A DNA stretch of 64,000 bases from an uncultured Paracoccaceae bacterium (GCA_958439195.1 OY288160.1:186001-250000), one strand, 5' to 3'. Positions 1 to 8,700 are shown, numbered from the stretch's first letter. Numbers and translations: made by a program. The notes: generated by a model not told the origin, from the sequence alone.

Positions 1-326
1 CCGGCAGCCCGCTGGCATCGGATGATGGGGTGAACACGTCGTTCCTGTCGGCACGGCTGACGGTGACGGGGCCGGCTATTGCGCAGGTCGCCCGCAGCGT
101 CGCGCCGCGACTGGCAGCGGCGTTGGGGCAGAAGCTGGCGACACAGGCGGTGCCGGTTCTGGGCGCGGTGGCGGGGGCCACGCTGAACGCGGCTTTCCTG
201 CGCTATTACCGTGAGATGGCCGAGATCCGCTTTGCCCTGCTGCGGCTGGCGGAACAGCATGGGGCGGAACCGATCCTTGCGGCCTTTGCCGATGCTGTGA
301 CGCCACCCAAGGTGACAAAGGTCTGA
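1..326 (+). CDS. EcsC family protein, C-terminal part (5' end outside window)
   Basis: The reading frame is open from the first bases of the window, so this is the end of a gene that begins upstream. An internal GTG at 30 could be mistaken for a start but has no reason to be one. The visible 107 or so residues end in an alanine-rich helical stretch (ALPVLGAV-like, here AVPVLGAVAGATLNAAF) followed by YYREMAEIRFALLRLAEQ. This is the usual C-terminal signature of EcsC-family proteins, in which a helical segment packs near the membrane. The family's function is poorly defined. Nothing can be said about its promoter or operon. Assignment rests on the C-terminal pattern only. Confidence 0.6.
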   Translation, partial: GSPLASDDGVNTSFLSARLTVTGPAIAQVARSVAPRLAAALGQKLATQAVPVLGAVAGATLNAAFLRYYREMAEIRFALLRLAEQHGAEPILAAFADAVTPPKVTKV

Positions 327-455
327 TCTTTTTACGGGCCTGATCCCGGCAAAAGCCTGATCGTGCCGTGGATCGGGCATCGGACTTGGCAGCCGCATTC
401 TTTGGCGGGCGCATGAGGGCGGATTTTCGGGCCTGGGCGGACCGTCCCTGTTCGG

Positions 456-2699
456 TCATTCCGGCTGGTTGGACAGCCATTCCATCAGCGCGGGGCGCAC
501 GCTTTCGGCGCCGTCGGCGATGGCACGGTCGATGACCGCGCGGGCCTCGGTCAGGTCGACCCGGCGCAGCAGGGCCTTGACCGGGCCGACGGAGGCCGGG
601 CGCATGGACAGGGCGCGCAGACCCAGGGCGGCGAAGGCCAGCGCCTCGATCGGGCGGCCGGCATCTTCGCCGCAGAAGGACAGGGGCGTGCCGGTTTCCG
701 CGCAGCGGGCGATGATGTGGGACAGGAAGTGCAGGAAGGACACGTTCAGCGTGTCATACCGGCGGCGGACCCGTTCGTTTTCACGATCCGCCGCAAAGAA
801 GAACTGCTTCAGGTCATTGCCACCGATGGAGACGAAATCCGTCAATTCGAAAAACGCGCGCGGGGCGTAGGCGAGGCTGGGGGTTTCCAGCATTGCGCCC
901 ACCTCGACCCGTTCGGGGACGGTGTGGCCCAGACTGCGTTCGCGGTGCAATTCGCTGATCACCTGGGCGCGGGCGGTCTGGAATTCGGACAGTTCGGTGA
1001 TGAAGGGGAACATCACGGTCAGCGGGCGGCCTTTGGCGGCGCGGATCAGCGCCTGCAACTGCATGCGCAACACGCCGGGTTTGTCCAGCCCCACACGGAT
1101 GGCGCGCCAGCCCATCGCAGGGTTGGGTTCATCCTGCGGTTTCATGTAGGGCAGCACCTTGTCGGACCCGATGTCAAGCGTGCGGAAGGCCACGCGCTTG
1201 CCCTGCGCGGCATCCATGACGCGGGCGTAAAGTGCTGCCAGTTCGGCGCGTTGGGGCATCTTGTTGCGGACAAGGAATTGCAATTCGGTGCGGAAGAGGC
1301 CGACACCTTCGGCACCCGACCCATCCAGACTGGGCAGGTCGGCCATCAGGCCCGCGTTCATCATCAGGCTGGTGACGGTGCCGCATTTCGACAGGGCGGG
1401 CAGGCCCCGCAGGCTGCTGTAGCGTTGCTGGGCGGCGGCCTGCATGGCGATCTTGTCGCGGAAGGCGCGGGCGACGGTTTCTTCGGGGCGCAGGTGGACG
1501 ATGCCTTGATCACCATCGACAAGGATTTGGTCGCCGTTCAGCGCCTCATTGGTGATGCGGTCGGCATGGATCACCAGCGGGATGGCGAGCGCACGGGCGA
1601 CGATGGCGGCATGGCTGCCGACAGAGCCTTCCTCCAGCACCACGCCCTTGAGCTTGCGGCCATATTCCAGCAGCTCTGCCGGGCCGATATTGCGCGCCAC
1701 AAGGACCGGATTGTCGGGCATTTCGGCGCCCGTGTCCTGGCCCTGGCCGGTCAGGATGCGCAAAAGGCGGTTCGACAGATCGTCCAGATCGTGCAGGCGT
1801 TCGCGCAGATAGGCATCCGGCACCTGTTCCAGACGCGCGCGGGTGGCGGATTGTTCCTTTTCCACCGCTGCTTCGGCCGACAGACCGCGGGCGATGTCAT
1901 CCTCCATCCGGCGCAGCCAGCCGCGCGAATGGGCAAACATGCGATAGGCTTCCAGCACCGCCTTCTGATCCTTGTCGAGGCTTTCGGCTGACAGCAGGTC
2001 ATCGACCGAGACGCGCAGTTTGCCGACCGCTTCGCGGATGCGGTCAATTTCGGTCAGCGGGTCATCGGCGACGGGGTTTGTTACCACAACGCGGGGTTCG
2101 TGCAGCCAGACGCGGCCTTCGGCGGCGCCTTCCTGGCCTGTGCCGCCCCGGATCATCACCGATTGCTTGTGCAGGGCGCGCATCCCATCGACATCGCCGT
2201 TGAACACGCCGAGTTCGGTCATTTCGGCCAGAACCATGGCCACCACTTCCAGCGCGTAAATCTCATCCTCGGAGAATTCGCGCGCGGTCTTTGACTGCAC
2301 GACCAGCACGCCCAGCTTTTCGCCAACCCGCTGAATCGGCACGCCAAGGAACGAGGAATACAGTTCCTCGCCCGTTTCGGGCATGTAGCGAAACCCTTTT
2401 TCGCCGGGGGCATTGGCGCTGTTGATGGGAAGGCCGCTGCGGGCGACGCGGCCCACCAGCCCTTCGCCCAGTTTCATCCGGGTCTGGTGGACGGCTTCCT
2501 TTTTCAGCCCTTGGGTGGCGCAAAGTTCCAGCGTTTCCGGGTCGCGGAACAGGTAGATGGAACACACCTCGCTGCCCATCGAATCCGCGATAAGATGGGT
2601 GATGCGGTCAAGCCGGTCTTGGCCGTCGCCCGGAGTGGCGAGCGTGTCGCGCAACCGGCGCAGGAGCTTGCGGCTTTCGCTTTCGGTCCGTTCTGGCAT
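456..2699 (-). CDS. ptsP: Phosphoenolpyruvate-protein phosphotransferase PtsP (enzyme I-Ntr)
   Basis: First enzyme of the nitrogen phosphotransferase system. It takes phosphate from PEP and passes it to NPr (PtsO), which feeds EIIA-Ntr; the role is regulatory, not sugar uptake. The 747-residue protein has the expected order: an N-terminal GAF domain (about 15-160), the PEP-utilising mobile domain with the phosphorylated histidine in GSVGSHAAIVAR (around 360), and the PEP-binding barrel with GVGLFRTELQFL, FRTLDIGSDK and GGNDLKQFFFA. The catalytic cysteine motif appears as PLSFCGEDAGRP near the C-terminus. Length and layout are normal for alphaproteobacteria. It lies downstream of lysC on the same strand, but a strong hairpin separates them, so it probably has its own promoter. 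Confidence 0.95.
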   Translation of the reverse strand: MPERTESESRKLLRRLRDTLATPGDGQDRLDRITHLIADSMGSEVCSIYLFRDPETLELCATQGLKKEAVHQTRMKLGEGLVGRVARSGLPINSANAPGEKGFRYMPETGEELYSSFLGVPIQRVGEKLGVLVVQSKTAREFSEDEIYALEVVAMVLAEMTELGVFNGDVDGMRALHKQSVMIRGGTGQEGAAEGRVWLHEPRVVVTNPVADDPLTEIDRIREAVGKLRVSVDDLLSAESLDKDQKAVLEAYRMFAHSRGWLRRMEDDIARGLSAEAAVEKEQSATRARLEQVPDAYLRERLHDLDDLSNRLLRILTGQGQDTGAEMPDNPVLVARNIGPAELLEYGRKLKGVVLEEGSVGSHAAIVARALAIPLVIHADRITNEALNGDQILVDGDQGIVHLRPEETVARAFRDKIAMQAAAQQRYSSLRGLPALSKCGTVTSLMMNAGLMADLPSLDGSGAEGVGLFRTELQFLVRNKMPQRAELAALYARVMDAAQGKRVAFRTLDIGSDKVLPYMKPQDEPNPAMGWRAIRVGLDKPGVLRMQLQALIRAAKGRPLTVMFPFITELSEFQTARAQVISELHRERSLGHTVPERVEVGAMLETPSLAYAPRAFFELTDFVSIGGNDLKQFFFAADRENERVRRRYDTLNVSFLHFLSHIIARCAETGTPLSFCGEDAGRPIEALAFAALGLRALSMRPASVGPVKALLRRVDLTEARAVIDRAIADGAESVRPALMEWLSNQPE

Positions 2700-2751
2700 T
2701 CGCGGGGTGTTCCTCTTGCCCCTTATAGAGCACAGGGCCGGGGGAAATGAA

Positions 2752-2778
2752 AAGCCCCGGCTGTTCGGGCCGGGGCTT
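2752..2778 (-). terminator. Rho-independent terminator after lysC
   Basis: Perfect 10-bp stem (AAGCCCCGGC with its complement) around a 7-nt loop, 67 bp past the lysC stop and 52 bp before the ptsP start. On the minus strand the second arm runs into a short T tract. Confidence 0.7.
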
Positions 2779-2844
2779 GTGTCTGGTGCGCGGTGCGTTT
2801 GCCGCGGGACTGCCTGAAAAACAGGCGCAGTTTCGGGTTCGGTT

Positions 2845-4104
2845 TCAGGCCTTGTCGAGGTCGAAAACGTCGTGCAGCGCCTGCACGGCGAGTTCCATGT
2901 ATTTGCGGTCGATCAGGACAGAAATCTTGATCTCAGACGTGGAGATCACCTTGATGTTCACGTTTTCCTTTGAAAGTGCCTCGAACATCCGCGCGGCCAC
3001 GCCGGTGTGGGACCGCATGCCGATGCCGACGACCGAGACTTTGGCAACATCGGTATCGACGATCAGTTCGTCATAGTTGATCTTGCCTTCGGCCTTGGCG
3101 TCTTCCATCGCCTTGCGGGCGCGTTCGACCTGGTTGATCGGGCAGGAAAAGGTCATGTCGGTGACGGCACCGGGATGGGCATCGTCATAGTCTTTTTCGC
3201 TGATGTTCTGGACGATCATGTCCACGTTCACCCCGGCATCGGCCAGCGGGCCGAAGATGGCGCTGGCCACGCCGGGGCGGTCTTCGATGGTGAAGAGGGT
3301 GATCTTTGCCTCTTCGCGGGAAAAGGCGACGCCAGAGACGACTTTCGATTCCATGATTTCCTCCTCGTCGCAGACCAGGGTTCCCGAGGTCTCGTCGGTA
3401 TCTTCAAAGGATGACAGCACGCGCAGGCGCACCTTGTAGCGCATGGCCAGTTCGACCGACCGGGTTTGCAGAACCTTGGCCCCCAGCGAGGCGAGTTCCA
3501 GCATTTCCTCAAACGCGATCTTGTCGAGTTTGCGCGCCTTGCGCACGACGCGGGGGTCGGTGGTGTAGACGCCGTCCACATCGGTGTAGATGTCGCAGCG
3601 TTCCGCGCCAAAGGCGGCGGCGAAGGCTACGGCGGTGGTGTCGCTGCCGCCCCGACCAAGGGTGGTGATGCGGCCTTCGGGCGAAAGGCCCTGGAAGCCC
3701 GCCACCACGGCGACCTTGAAGCCTTCGGCGAATTTCGCGTCGATATTGGCACGGGGGATGTCGACGAAGCGGGCGGCACCGTGCTGGGCGGTGGTCTGGA
3801 TCGGCACCTGCCAGCCCTGCCAGGACCGCGCGGGGATGCCCATTTCCTGCAAGCGCAGGGCCATCAGGCCAGCGGTGACGTTTTCGCCCGCTGCGACAAC
3901 GGCATCGTATTCGCGGGCGTCATAGAGTTTGGACGTGCCTTCGACATAGCCGACAAGGCGGTTCGTCTCGCCCGACATGGCCGAGACGATGACGATCACG
4001 TCGTAACCGCGGGCGACCTCACGTTCGACCTTTTTCGCGGCGTTTTCGATGCGCGCGAGATCAGCCACCGAGGTGCCGCCGAATTTCATCACGAGAAGCG
4101 GCAT
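2845..4104 (-). CDS. lysC: Aspartate kinase
   Basis: Phosphorylates L-aspartate to aspartyl-4-phosphate, the first step toward lysine, threonine, methionine and diaminopimelate. The 419-residue protein starts with the kinase signature VMKFGGTSVAD (residues 4-14), has the nucleotide and aspartate site segments TTLGRGGSDTTAVAFA (about 170) and YTDVDGVYTTDPR (about 195), and ends with two ACT domains that carry allosteric feedback (VASAIFGPLADAGVNVDMI and VAARMFEALSKENVNIKVIST). The start at 4104 is preceded by a purine-rich GGGGGAA stretch. Length is typical for the monofunctional enzyme. Its neighbour upstream is the homocysteine methyltransferase gene, fitting amino-acid metabolism, but a terminator-like hairpin lies between them. 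Confidence 0.96.
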   Translation of the reverse strand: MPLLVMKFGGTSVADLARIENAAKKVEREVARGYDVIVIVSAMSGETNRLVGYVEGTSKLYDAREYDAVVAAGENVTAGLMALRLQEMGIPARSWQGWQVPIQTTAQHGAARFVDIPRANIDAKFAEGFKVAVVAGFQGLSPEGRITTLGRGGSDTTAVAFAAAFGAERCDIYTDVDGVYTTDPRVVRKARKLDKIAFEEMLELASLGAKVLQTRSVELAMRYKVRLRVLSSFEDTDETSGTLVCDEEEIMESKVVSGVAFSREEAKITLFTIEDRPGVASAIFGPLADAGVNVDMIVQNISEKDYDDAHPGAVTDMTFSCPINQVERARKAMEDAKAEGKINYDELIVDTDVAKVSVVGIGMRSHTGVAARMFEALSKENVNIKVISTSEIKISVLIDRKYMELAVQALHDVFDLDKA

Positions 4105-4193
4105 GGTTCCCCCCGCAAGCCCCGATTTCCGCGCGCTTCTTATGCGGCGGCGGGGCGGGGTGCAAGTGTTGTCGGGAAATGCAAAAGGGGGAC

Positions 4194-4218
4194 GCGGGGG
4201 GGCTGTTGCACCCCCCGC
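4194..4218 (-). terminator. Probable terminator after the homocysteine methyltransferase gene
   Basis: Stem of 8 bp (GCGGGGGG with CCCCCCGC) around an approximately 9-nt loop, directly after the methyltransferase stop. On the minus strand it is followed by CCCCCTTTTGC. Confidence 0.55.
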
Positions 4219-4226
4219 CCTTTGGA

Positions 4227-5243
4227 TCAGCCGCGCCGTCCGCCCCGGCGTTCGCGGCGGGGGGCATTGGCATCGTCGCCTGTGCCGTCGGAGGTGGAGG
4301 AAAACCCGCCCAGCTTTTCCGAAATCAGATCCAGCGTCGGGTGCGGGCCGCGCGGGCGGCTTTCCAGCGCGTTGCGCATGGCGCGCAGGTGTTCGGGCAT
4401 GGTGCCGCAGCAGCCGCCGATGATGCGCACGCCCGCATCACGCGCCAGCACGGCATATTCGGCCATCAGTTCCGGCGTGCCGTCGTAATGGATATGCCCG
4501 TCATGGTATTTCGGGATGCCGGCATTGCCCTTGGCGATCACCGGGCGTTCCGTGCCGGTTGAGGCAAAGCCAAGCACCGTGCGCATCAGATCGGATGCGC
4601 CCACGCCGCAATTGGCGCCAAAGGCAATGGGCGGGTTGGGCAGTTTTTCCACCAGTTCCGCCAGCGCGGCCGAGGTGACGCCCATCATGGTGCGACCAGC
4701 GGTGTCAAAGCTCATGGTGCCGCACCAGGGCAGACCAGCGAGTTTTGCCGCCTCGGCCGCGGCCTTGTATTCTTCGGGGGCAGAGATGGTTTCGATCCAG
4801 AGGACATCGACGCCGCCCTCTTTCATCCCCTCCATCTGTTCGTGAAACATTTCCACCGCGCTGCTGTGCGTCAGCGTGCCCATCGGTTCAAAAATCTCAC
4901 CCGTTGGCCCGACCGATCCGGCGACCACGACCTTGCGGCCAGAGGCATCCGCGATTTCGCGGCCCAGTTCCACGCCGATGCGGTTGAGTTCCCGCACCCG
5001 GCCCTGGGCGTTGTGCAGCTTCAGGCGTGAGGCGTTGCCGCCGAAGGTGTTGGTCAGAAAGATGTCGGACCCTGCCTCGACCGCGCCGCGATAGAGTTTG
5101 CGGATGTTGTCGGGTTGATCGACATTCCAGAATTCCGGCGGCTCGCCCGAGGACAGGCCCATGTTGAACAGGTTGGTTCCCGTGGCCCCATCGGCCAGAA
5201 GCCAGTCGCGGGTGGCAAGCAGGTCGGTCAGCGCGTCGGCCAT
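4227..5243 (-). CDS. bmt: Betaine-homocysteine S-methyltransferase (zinc-dependent)
   Basis: Transfers a methyl group, most likely from glycine betaine, to homocysteine to form methionine in the cytoplasm. The 338-residue protein is a homocysteine-binding barrel: it begins DWLLADGATGTNLF, and the three zinc-ligand cysteines are visible in GANCGVGASD and, near the end, GGCCGTMPEH. I place the start at the ATG at 5243; the open frame runs to 5309, but the extra 22 residues look unlike the family. The family also contains enzymes using S-methylmethionine or dimethylsulfonioacetate, so the donor is an inference from what is common in Rhodobacterales. The gene stands alone between terminator-like hairpins. 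Confidence 0.85.
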   Translation of the reverse strand: MADALTDLLATRDWLLADGATGTNLFNMGLSSGEPPEFWNVDQPDNIRKLYRGAVEAGSDIFLTNTFGGNASRLKLHNAQGRVRELNRIGVELGREIADASGRKVVVAGSVGPTGEIFEPMGTLTHSSAVEMFHEQMEGMKEGGVDVLWIETISAPEEYKAAAEAAKLAGLPWCGTMSFDTAGRTMMGVTSAALAELVEKLPNPPIAFGANCGVGASDLMRTVLGFASTGTERPVIAKGNAGIPKYHDGHIHYDGTPELMAEYAVLARDAGVRIIGGCCGTMPEHLRAMRNALESRPRGPHPTLDLISEKLGGFSSTSDGTGDDANAPRRERRGGRRG

Positions 5244-5376
5244 GAAGGGCACCTCGTTGAGTTCGTATCGGCGGGTTCTGGTCTTATGCCCCGTCTGCCA
5301 TGCGGTCATGCATGAGGCAATTCGATATTGCGCATGATGATCTTGAAGTCAGGGCCAAGATCAAGGACGGCGAAAG

Positions 5377-5404
5377 CAAAAGGCACCCCGCGGGGTGCCT
5401 TTTG
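5377..5404 (-). terminator. Rho-independent terminator after the ATPase zeta gene
   Basis: A perfect 14-bp palindrome (CAAAAGGCACCCCG and its complement) with no unpaired bases at the centre, 18 bp past the stop of the zeta subunit gene. A-tracts and T-tracts flank both arms, so it could work in either direction. Confidence 0.75.
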
Positions 5405-5422
5405 GCGTTGGCCGGGATGGGA

Positions 5423-5737
5423 TCAGATTTCTTCCATCAATTGCGCCTTGGCCACCGGCAGCAATTCAGCCATCTTCGCGCGGATGTCGTCGGCGCTGGC
5501 CTTGCCTGCCAGATCAGCGGCGACCTTGCGGACCACATCCTCGATCCCGGCTTCTTCGAAATCGGCAGAGACGACGCTCATGGCGTATTCGGCGGCTTCG
5601 GCTTCGGACTTGCCCAAGAGACCGGCGGCCCAAAGACCGACCAGCTTGTTGCGGCGGGCCTCGGCGCGGAATTGCATGTCGGCGTCATGGGCGAATTTGG
5701 TTTCGAATGCGCGTTCGCGGTCGTCGAAGCTGGTCAT
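5423..5737 (-). CDS. ATPase inhibitor subunit zeta (DUF1476 family)
   Basis: Small soluble inhibitor of the F1Fo-ATP synthase, known from Paracoccus and relatives, that blocks ATP hydrolysis by inserting its N-terminus into F1. The 104-residue protein begins MTSFDDRERAFETKFAHD and continues with the helical AEARRNKLVGLWAA segment, which is the family hallmark. The rest is a compact helical bundle rich in Ala and Glu. Size is exactly that of the family. It is monocistronic, with a strong terminator behind it, and is transcribed away from purC. In other genomes DUF1476 genes also sit close to purine genes, as here. No ATP synthase genes are in the window. Confidence 0.88.
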   Translation of the reverse strand: MTSFDDRERAFETKFAHDADMQFRAEARRNKLVGLWAAGLLGKSEAEAAEYAMSVVSADFEEAGIEDVVRKVAADLAGKASADDIRAKMAELLPVAKAQLMEEI

Positions 5738-5958
5738 GATTGGCCCCTTGATCCAGAGTTGGTTGCCCTTTCATATGCCCGCAGCCCGCTCGCGCTGCAA
5801 GGGGGAGGGGTGGGTTTGCACCCTGCGCCGAAACCGTGCCGCACCGCGCGGGACGATGCGCCCAACCTTGCAGCCGGGCACGGCTTGGCTTATAGCGCCG
5901 GGAAGCGGGCGGGGAACCATGGGGTCACCCCGCCATCTGCATTTACGGCGGAGAATTC

Positions 5959-6726
5959 ATGGCGCGTCGCAAGAAGGTTTACGAGGGCAAGGCAAAGATC
6001 CTGTATGAAGGGCCGGAGCCGGGCACTCTGATCCAGTATTTCAAGGATGACAGCGCCCCTACCGCCACCGTTCCTGCACCTGCGGCTGTCGAAGGGAAGG
6101 GCGTGCTGAATAACCGTCTTTCGGAATTCTTCATGACCGGGCTGAATTCCATCGGGGTGCCGACGCATTTCATCCGCCGCCTGAACATGCGCGAGCAGTT
6201 GGTGCGCATGGCCGAGATCATCCCTTTGGAGGTGGTCGTGCGCAACTTTGCCGCCGGGGCGCTTTCGGAACGGCTGGGCATCCCGGAAGGCACGCCGTTG
6301 CCGCGCCCGATTGTCGAGTATTATTACAAGGACGAACGGCTGGGCACGCCGATGGTGAGCGAAGAGCATATCATCGCGTTTAACTGGGCCAGCCAGCAGG
6401 ATCTGGATGACATGGTGGCGCTGGCCCTGCGGGTGAACGATTTCCTGGCCGGCGTGATGATGGGTGTGGGTATCCGGCTGGCGGATTTCCGCATCGAAGT
6501 GGGCCGGGTCTGGGAAGGTGATTATATGCGCCTGATCGTTGCCGATGAGATCAGTCCCGATTCCTGCCGTCTGTGGGATGTCCGGTCGGCGTCCGAGGCG
6601 ATGGAGCGCGAGGGGCTGGTGCGGGAACCCGGCCCGCTGGCCGATGTTTATACGGAACTGGCGCGGCGGTTGGGTGTGCTGCCATCGAATGTGACGCACA
6701 AGCCGAAGCCCACGTTGATAAACTGA
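5959..6726 (+). CDS. purC: Phosphoribosylaminoimidazole-succinocarboxamide synthase
   Basis: Joins aspartate to CAIR using ATP to give SAICAR in purine synthesis. The 255-residue protein starts [14 protein letters not shown], typical of PurC, and has the substrate-binding sections [17 protein letters not shown] and the aspartate-rich [22 protein letters not shown] ribosome-binding site lies 5 bases before the ATG. Length is normal. It is followed 151 bp later by purS on the same strand, the common alphaproteobacterial order purC-purS(-purQ-purL), although here the series stops after purS and an alcohol dehydrogenase follows instead. Confidence 0.96.
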   Translation: MARRKKVYEGKAKILYEGPEPGTLIQYFKDDSAPTATVPAPAAVEGKGVLNNRLSEFFMTGLNSIGVPTHFIRRLNMREQLVRMAEIIPLEVVVRNFAAGALSERLGIPEGTPLPRPIVEYYYKDERLGTPMVSEEHIIAFNWASQQDLDDMVALALRVNDFLAGVMMGVGIRLADFRIEVGRVWEGDYMRLIVADEISPDSCRLWDVRSASEAMEREGLVREPGPLADVYTELARRLGVLPSNVTHKPKPTLIN

Positions 6727-6777
6727 TCGGGGTAAACCGATCGGGTAAGAATCGATTGGGGGATAAACTGATCGGGG
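6717..6777 (+). repeat. Four imperfect tandem copies of a 13-17 bp unit at the end of purC
   Basis: The unit TAAACTGATCGGGG occurs at 6718, as TAAACCGATCGGG at 6733, TAAGAATCGATTGGGGG at 6746 and ATAAACTGATCGGGG at 6763. The first copy contains the purC stop codon; the rest fill the purC-purS space. Each has a GATCGG or GATTGG core. Confidence 0.7.
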
Positions 6778-6877
6778 ATCAACAGGCTGGCGACCCGCCT
6801 GTTGTGCATCTGATGCCTTGCCCCGGACAAGGCGGGGCGTTAGGACACGGCCAAGGATGTATGCTCCGGGGGACGAT

Positions 6878-7117
6878 ATGAAAGCGCGCGTGACCGTCAT
6901 GCTGAAGACCGGCGTTCTGGACCCGCAGGGCGAGGCGGTGCGCCACGCGCTGGGCAGCATGGGCTTTGCCGGTGTGAACGGCGTGCGGCAGGGCAAGGTC
7001 ATCGAACTGGATCTGGCCGAGACGGACCGCAGCAAGGCCGAGGCCGAGGTCAAGGCGATGTGTGAAAAGCTGCTCGCCAATACCGTGATCGAAGGGTATC
7101 GGGTCGAGCTTCTCTGA
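6878..7117 (+). CDS. purS: Phosphoribosylformylglycinamidine synthase, PurS subunit
   Basis: Small structural subunit of the three-part FGAM synthase (PurS, PurQ, PurL), which turns FGAR and glutamine into FGAM. The 79-residue protein shows the family pattern: MLKTGVLDPQGEAVRHAL at the start, the GVRQGKVIELDL strand, and the end CEKLLANTVIEGYRVELL. I chose the ATG at 6878, preceded by GGGGGA; the frame is open from 6818 but the extra residues do not match the family. purQ and purL are not in the window downstream, so the usual gene string is interrupted at this point. Confidence 0.93.
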   Translation: MKARVTVMLKTGVLDPQGEAVRHALGSMGFAGVNGVRQGKVIELDLAETDRSKAEAEVKAMCEKLLANTVIEGYRVELL

Positions 7118-7229
7118 TCCTACCCAAGCCGTGCGGCCATTGCGGGCGGATCACGACAGCGGATGTCGGGTTCTGTATTGACCGCAGTGCAAGCCTGCCT
7201 TCCCCTTGGGTCGAAACAAGGGGACTGTG

Positions 7230-8267
7230 ATGCGCGCGGCAGTATTGAAAGCCTTTAACAGCGATCTGGTGATCGAGACGGTTGCCGATCCGGTATGTGA
7301 GCCAGATGGCGTGGTGCTGCGGGTTCTGGCCTGTGGCATCTGCCGCAGCGATTGGCATGGCTGGGTGGGCGAACATCCGAAGGTGAAGCCGGGCGCCATT
7401 CCGGGCCATGAATATTGCGGCGAGGTGATCGAGGCCGGGCCTTTGGCCCGTTGGCAGGTGGGGGACCGGGTGATCGCCCCGTTTATCCTGGCCTGTGGGG
7501 ATTGCCCTGACTGCCGATCGGGGCATTCCAACACCTGCAAGACGCAGAGGGTGCCGGGTTTTGGCGAGCCGGGGGCCTATGCCGAATATATTTCCGTGCC
7601 GCATGCCCATAACCTTGCACGGCTGCCGGAAAGCATCACTCCGGTTCTGGCGGCGGGTTTGGGGTGCCGGGTCACTACGGCGTGGCACGCGTTGACGGGC
7701 CGCGCCGACCTGCGGGCCGGGGAATGGCTGGCGGTGCATGGGACGGGCGGGATCGGATTGTCGGCGCTGATCCTGGGGCGGGCCTTGGGCGCGCGGGTGG
7801 TGGTGGTCGATGTGGTGCCGGAAAAGTTGAGCCATGCGCTGGATCTGGGGGCCGAGGCGGCGATTGATGCGCGGGGCGGTGATGTCGCCGCGCAGATCAT
7901 CGAGGTTACAGGCGGTGGCGCCCATGTGTCGATCGAGGCGCTGGGGATCGCGGCCACGGCCAATGCGTCGATCGAAGGGCTGCGCACCTTGGGGCGGCAT
8001 GTGCAGGTTGGCCTTCCTGTGGGGCATACGGCACGAATGGAGATCAACATGAATGCAGTCTATATGAAGCAGCTTGCCCTTTACGGCACACGCGGGATGC
8101 CGGCGTGGAAGTATCCGTCGCTGCTGGACATGATCACCCGCGGCGCGGTGGACATGACGCCGCTGATCGCCCGCACCGTCGCGCTTTCAGGTGCGTCGGC
8201 AGAATTGCGGGCCTTCAATGGCCCGATGCCCCCCGGCGTTGCCGTCATCGACGATTTCACGGGGTGA
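7230..8267 (+). CDS. Zinc-dependent alcohol dehydrogenase family protein
   Basis: Medium-chain NAD(P)-dependent dehydrogenase. The 345-residue protein has the catalytic zinc site (CGICRSDWHGW and GHEYCGEV), a structural zinc loop with four cysteines (CGDCPDCRSGHSNTC, residues 91-105) and a Rossmann nucleotide-binding motif (VHGTGGIGLSAL) with VVVDVVPEKL after it. Substrate cannot be read from the sequence. The ATG at 7230 follows AAGGGGACTGTG, a good ribosome-binding site; a TTG at 7206 is also in frame but lacks support. It stands alone between purS and the tRNA-Thr region and is the last chromosomal gene before the integrated elements. Confidence 0.85.
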   Translation: MRAAVLKAFNSDLVIETVADPVCEPDGVVLRVLACGICRSDWHGWVGEHPKVKPGAIPGHEYCGEVIEAGPLARWQVGDRVIAPFILACGDCPDCRSGHSNTCKTQRVPGFGEPGAYAEYISVPHAHNLARLPESITPVLAAGLGCRVTTAWHALTGRADLRAGEWLAVHGTGGIGLSALILGRALGARVVVVDVVPEKLSHALDLGAEAAIDARGGDVAAQIIEVTGGGAHVSIEALGIAATANASIEGLRTLGRHVQVGLPVGHTARMEINMNAVYMKQLALYGTRGMPAWKYPSLLDMITRGAVDMTPLIARTVALSGASAELRAFNGPMPPGVAVIDDFTG

Positions 8268-8616
8268 CATGATTTGCCGGAGCGGCGCATTTTTATGTGC
8301 AAGGGGGCTACACACCGCCACGGAGGGGTGCTAATAGCCCGCGATCAATCCGTTCCGCCCCGCGGGCCGAGCGCGTCTTTGACAAGCCGCCTGTCGCTTG
8401 TGAAAGATGTGTGAAGCCAAGGGGTTAGGCAGGGGGTTGAATTGTTGTCGGGGCCATAGTAGGGCCGTGGCAGAGAAGGATGCCGCTGTAGCTCAGCTGG
8501 TAGAGCACGTCATTCGTAAGCAGTGGGTCCGCCCACGAAAGATGTGTGAAGCCAACGGGTTAGGCAGGGGGTTGAATTGTTAGTAGGGCCATAGTAGGGC
8601 CTACGCGGAGAAGGAT
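8268..8616. other. Gene-free stretch before the intact tRNA
   Basis: No protein gene is supported here. It holds a tandem duplication of 135 bp that includes a truncated tRNA-Thr copy, described separately, and otherwise GC-rich sequence without recognised signals. Confidence 0.6.
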
Positions 8617-8654
8617 GCCGCTGTAGCTCAGCTGGTAGAGCACGTCATTCGTAA
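8402..8654 (+). repeat. Tandem duplication (135-bp offset) of the tRNA-Thr 5' half and its leader
   Basis: Bases 8402-8519 and 8537-8654 align without gaps over 118 bp with only a few substitutions (for example AAGGGG against AACGGG, and around GTTGTCGG against GTTAGTAG). A 17-bp joint at 8520-8536 with the inverted pair GTGGG/CCCAC separates the copies. The copies end at the same base of the tRNA anticodon loop. Confidence 0.85.
8482..8519 (+). pseudogene. Truncated tRNA-Thr copy (5' half only)
   Basis: The first 38 bases match the intact tRNA at 8617 from the acceptor arm through the anticodon loop, then the sequence changes to an unrelated 17-bp joint. It has no anticodon 3' stem, T arm or acceptor 3' strand, so it cannot fold as a tRNA. 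The break lies within the anticodon loop, the region where the att identity starts, so it may be scar from an earlier integration or excision. Confidence 0.75.
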
Positions 8655-8692
8655 TGATGGGGTCGGGGGTTCGAGTCCCTTCAGCGGCACCA
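8617..8692 (+). tRNA. tRNA-Thr (anticodon CGT)
   Basis: A 76-base cloverleaf with CCA encoded: acceptor GCCGCTG with CAGCGGC, D arm GCTC/GAGC, anticodon stem CGTCA/TGATG around loop TTCGTAA (anticodon at 8650-8652), T arm with loop TTCGAGT. Its 3' portion from 8647 is the attachment sequence of the element family, so integration of element 1 has rebuilt an intact tRNA here. Confidence 0.93.
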
Positions 8693-8700
8693 TCCTTCTC
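8647..8700 (+). repeat. Attachment site, left copy (attL)
   Basis: 54 bp, identical to 31435-31488 and 51033-51086. It starts in the anticodon arm (ATTCGTAATGATGGGG), runs through the T arm and CCA, and ends 8 bp past the tRNA in CATCCTTCTC-type sequence. Beyond the 54 bp the three copies diverge at once. Confidence 0.93.

Noticed and set aside
8482-8519. Second functional tRNA-Thr
   Set aside because: The 3' half is missing, so no cloverleaf is possible.
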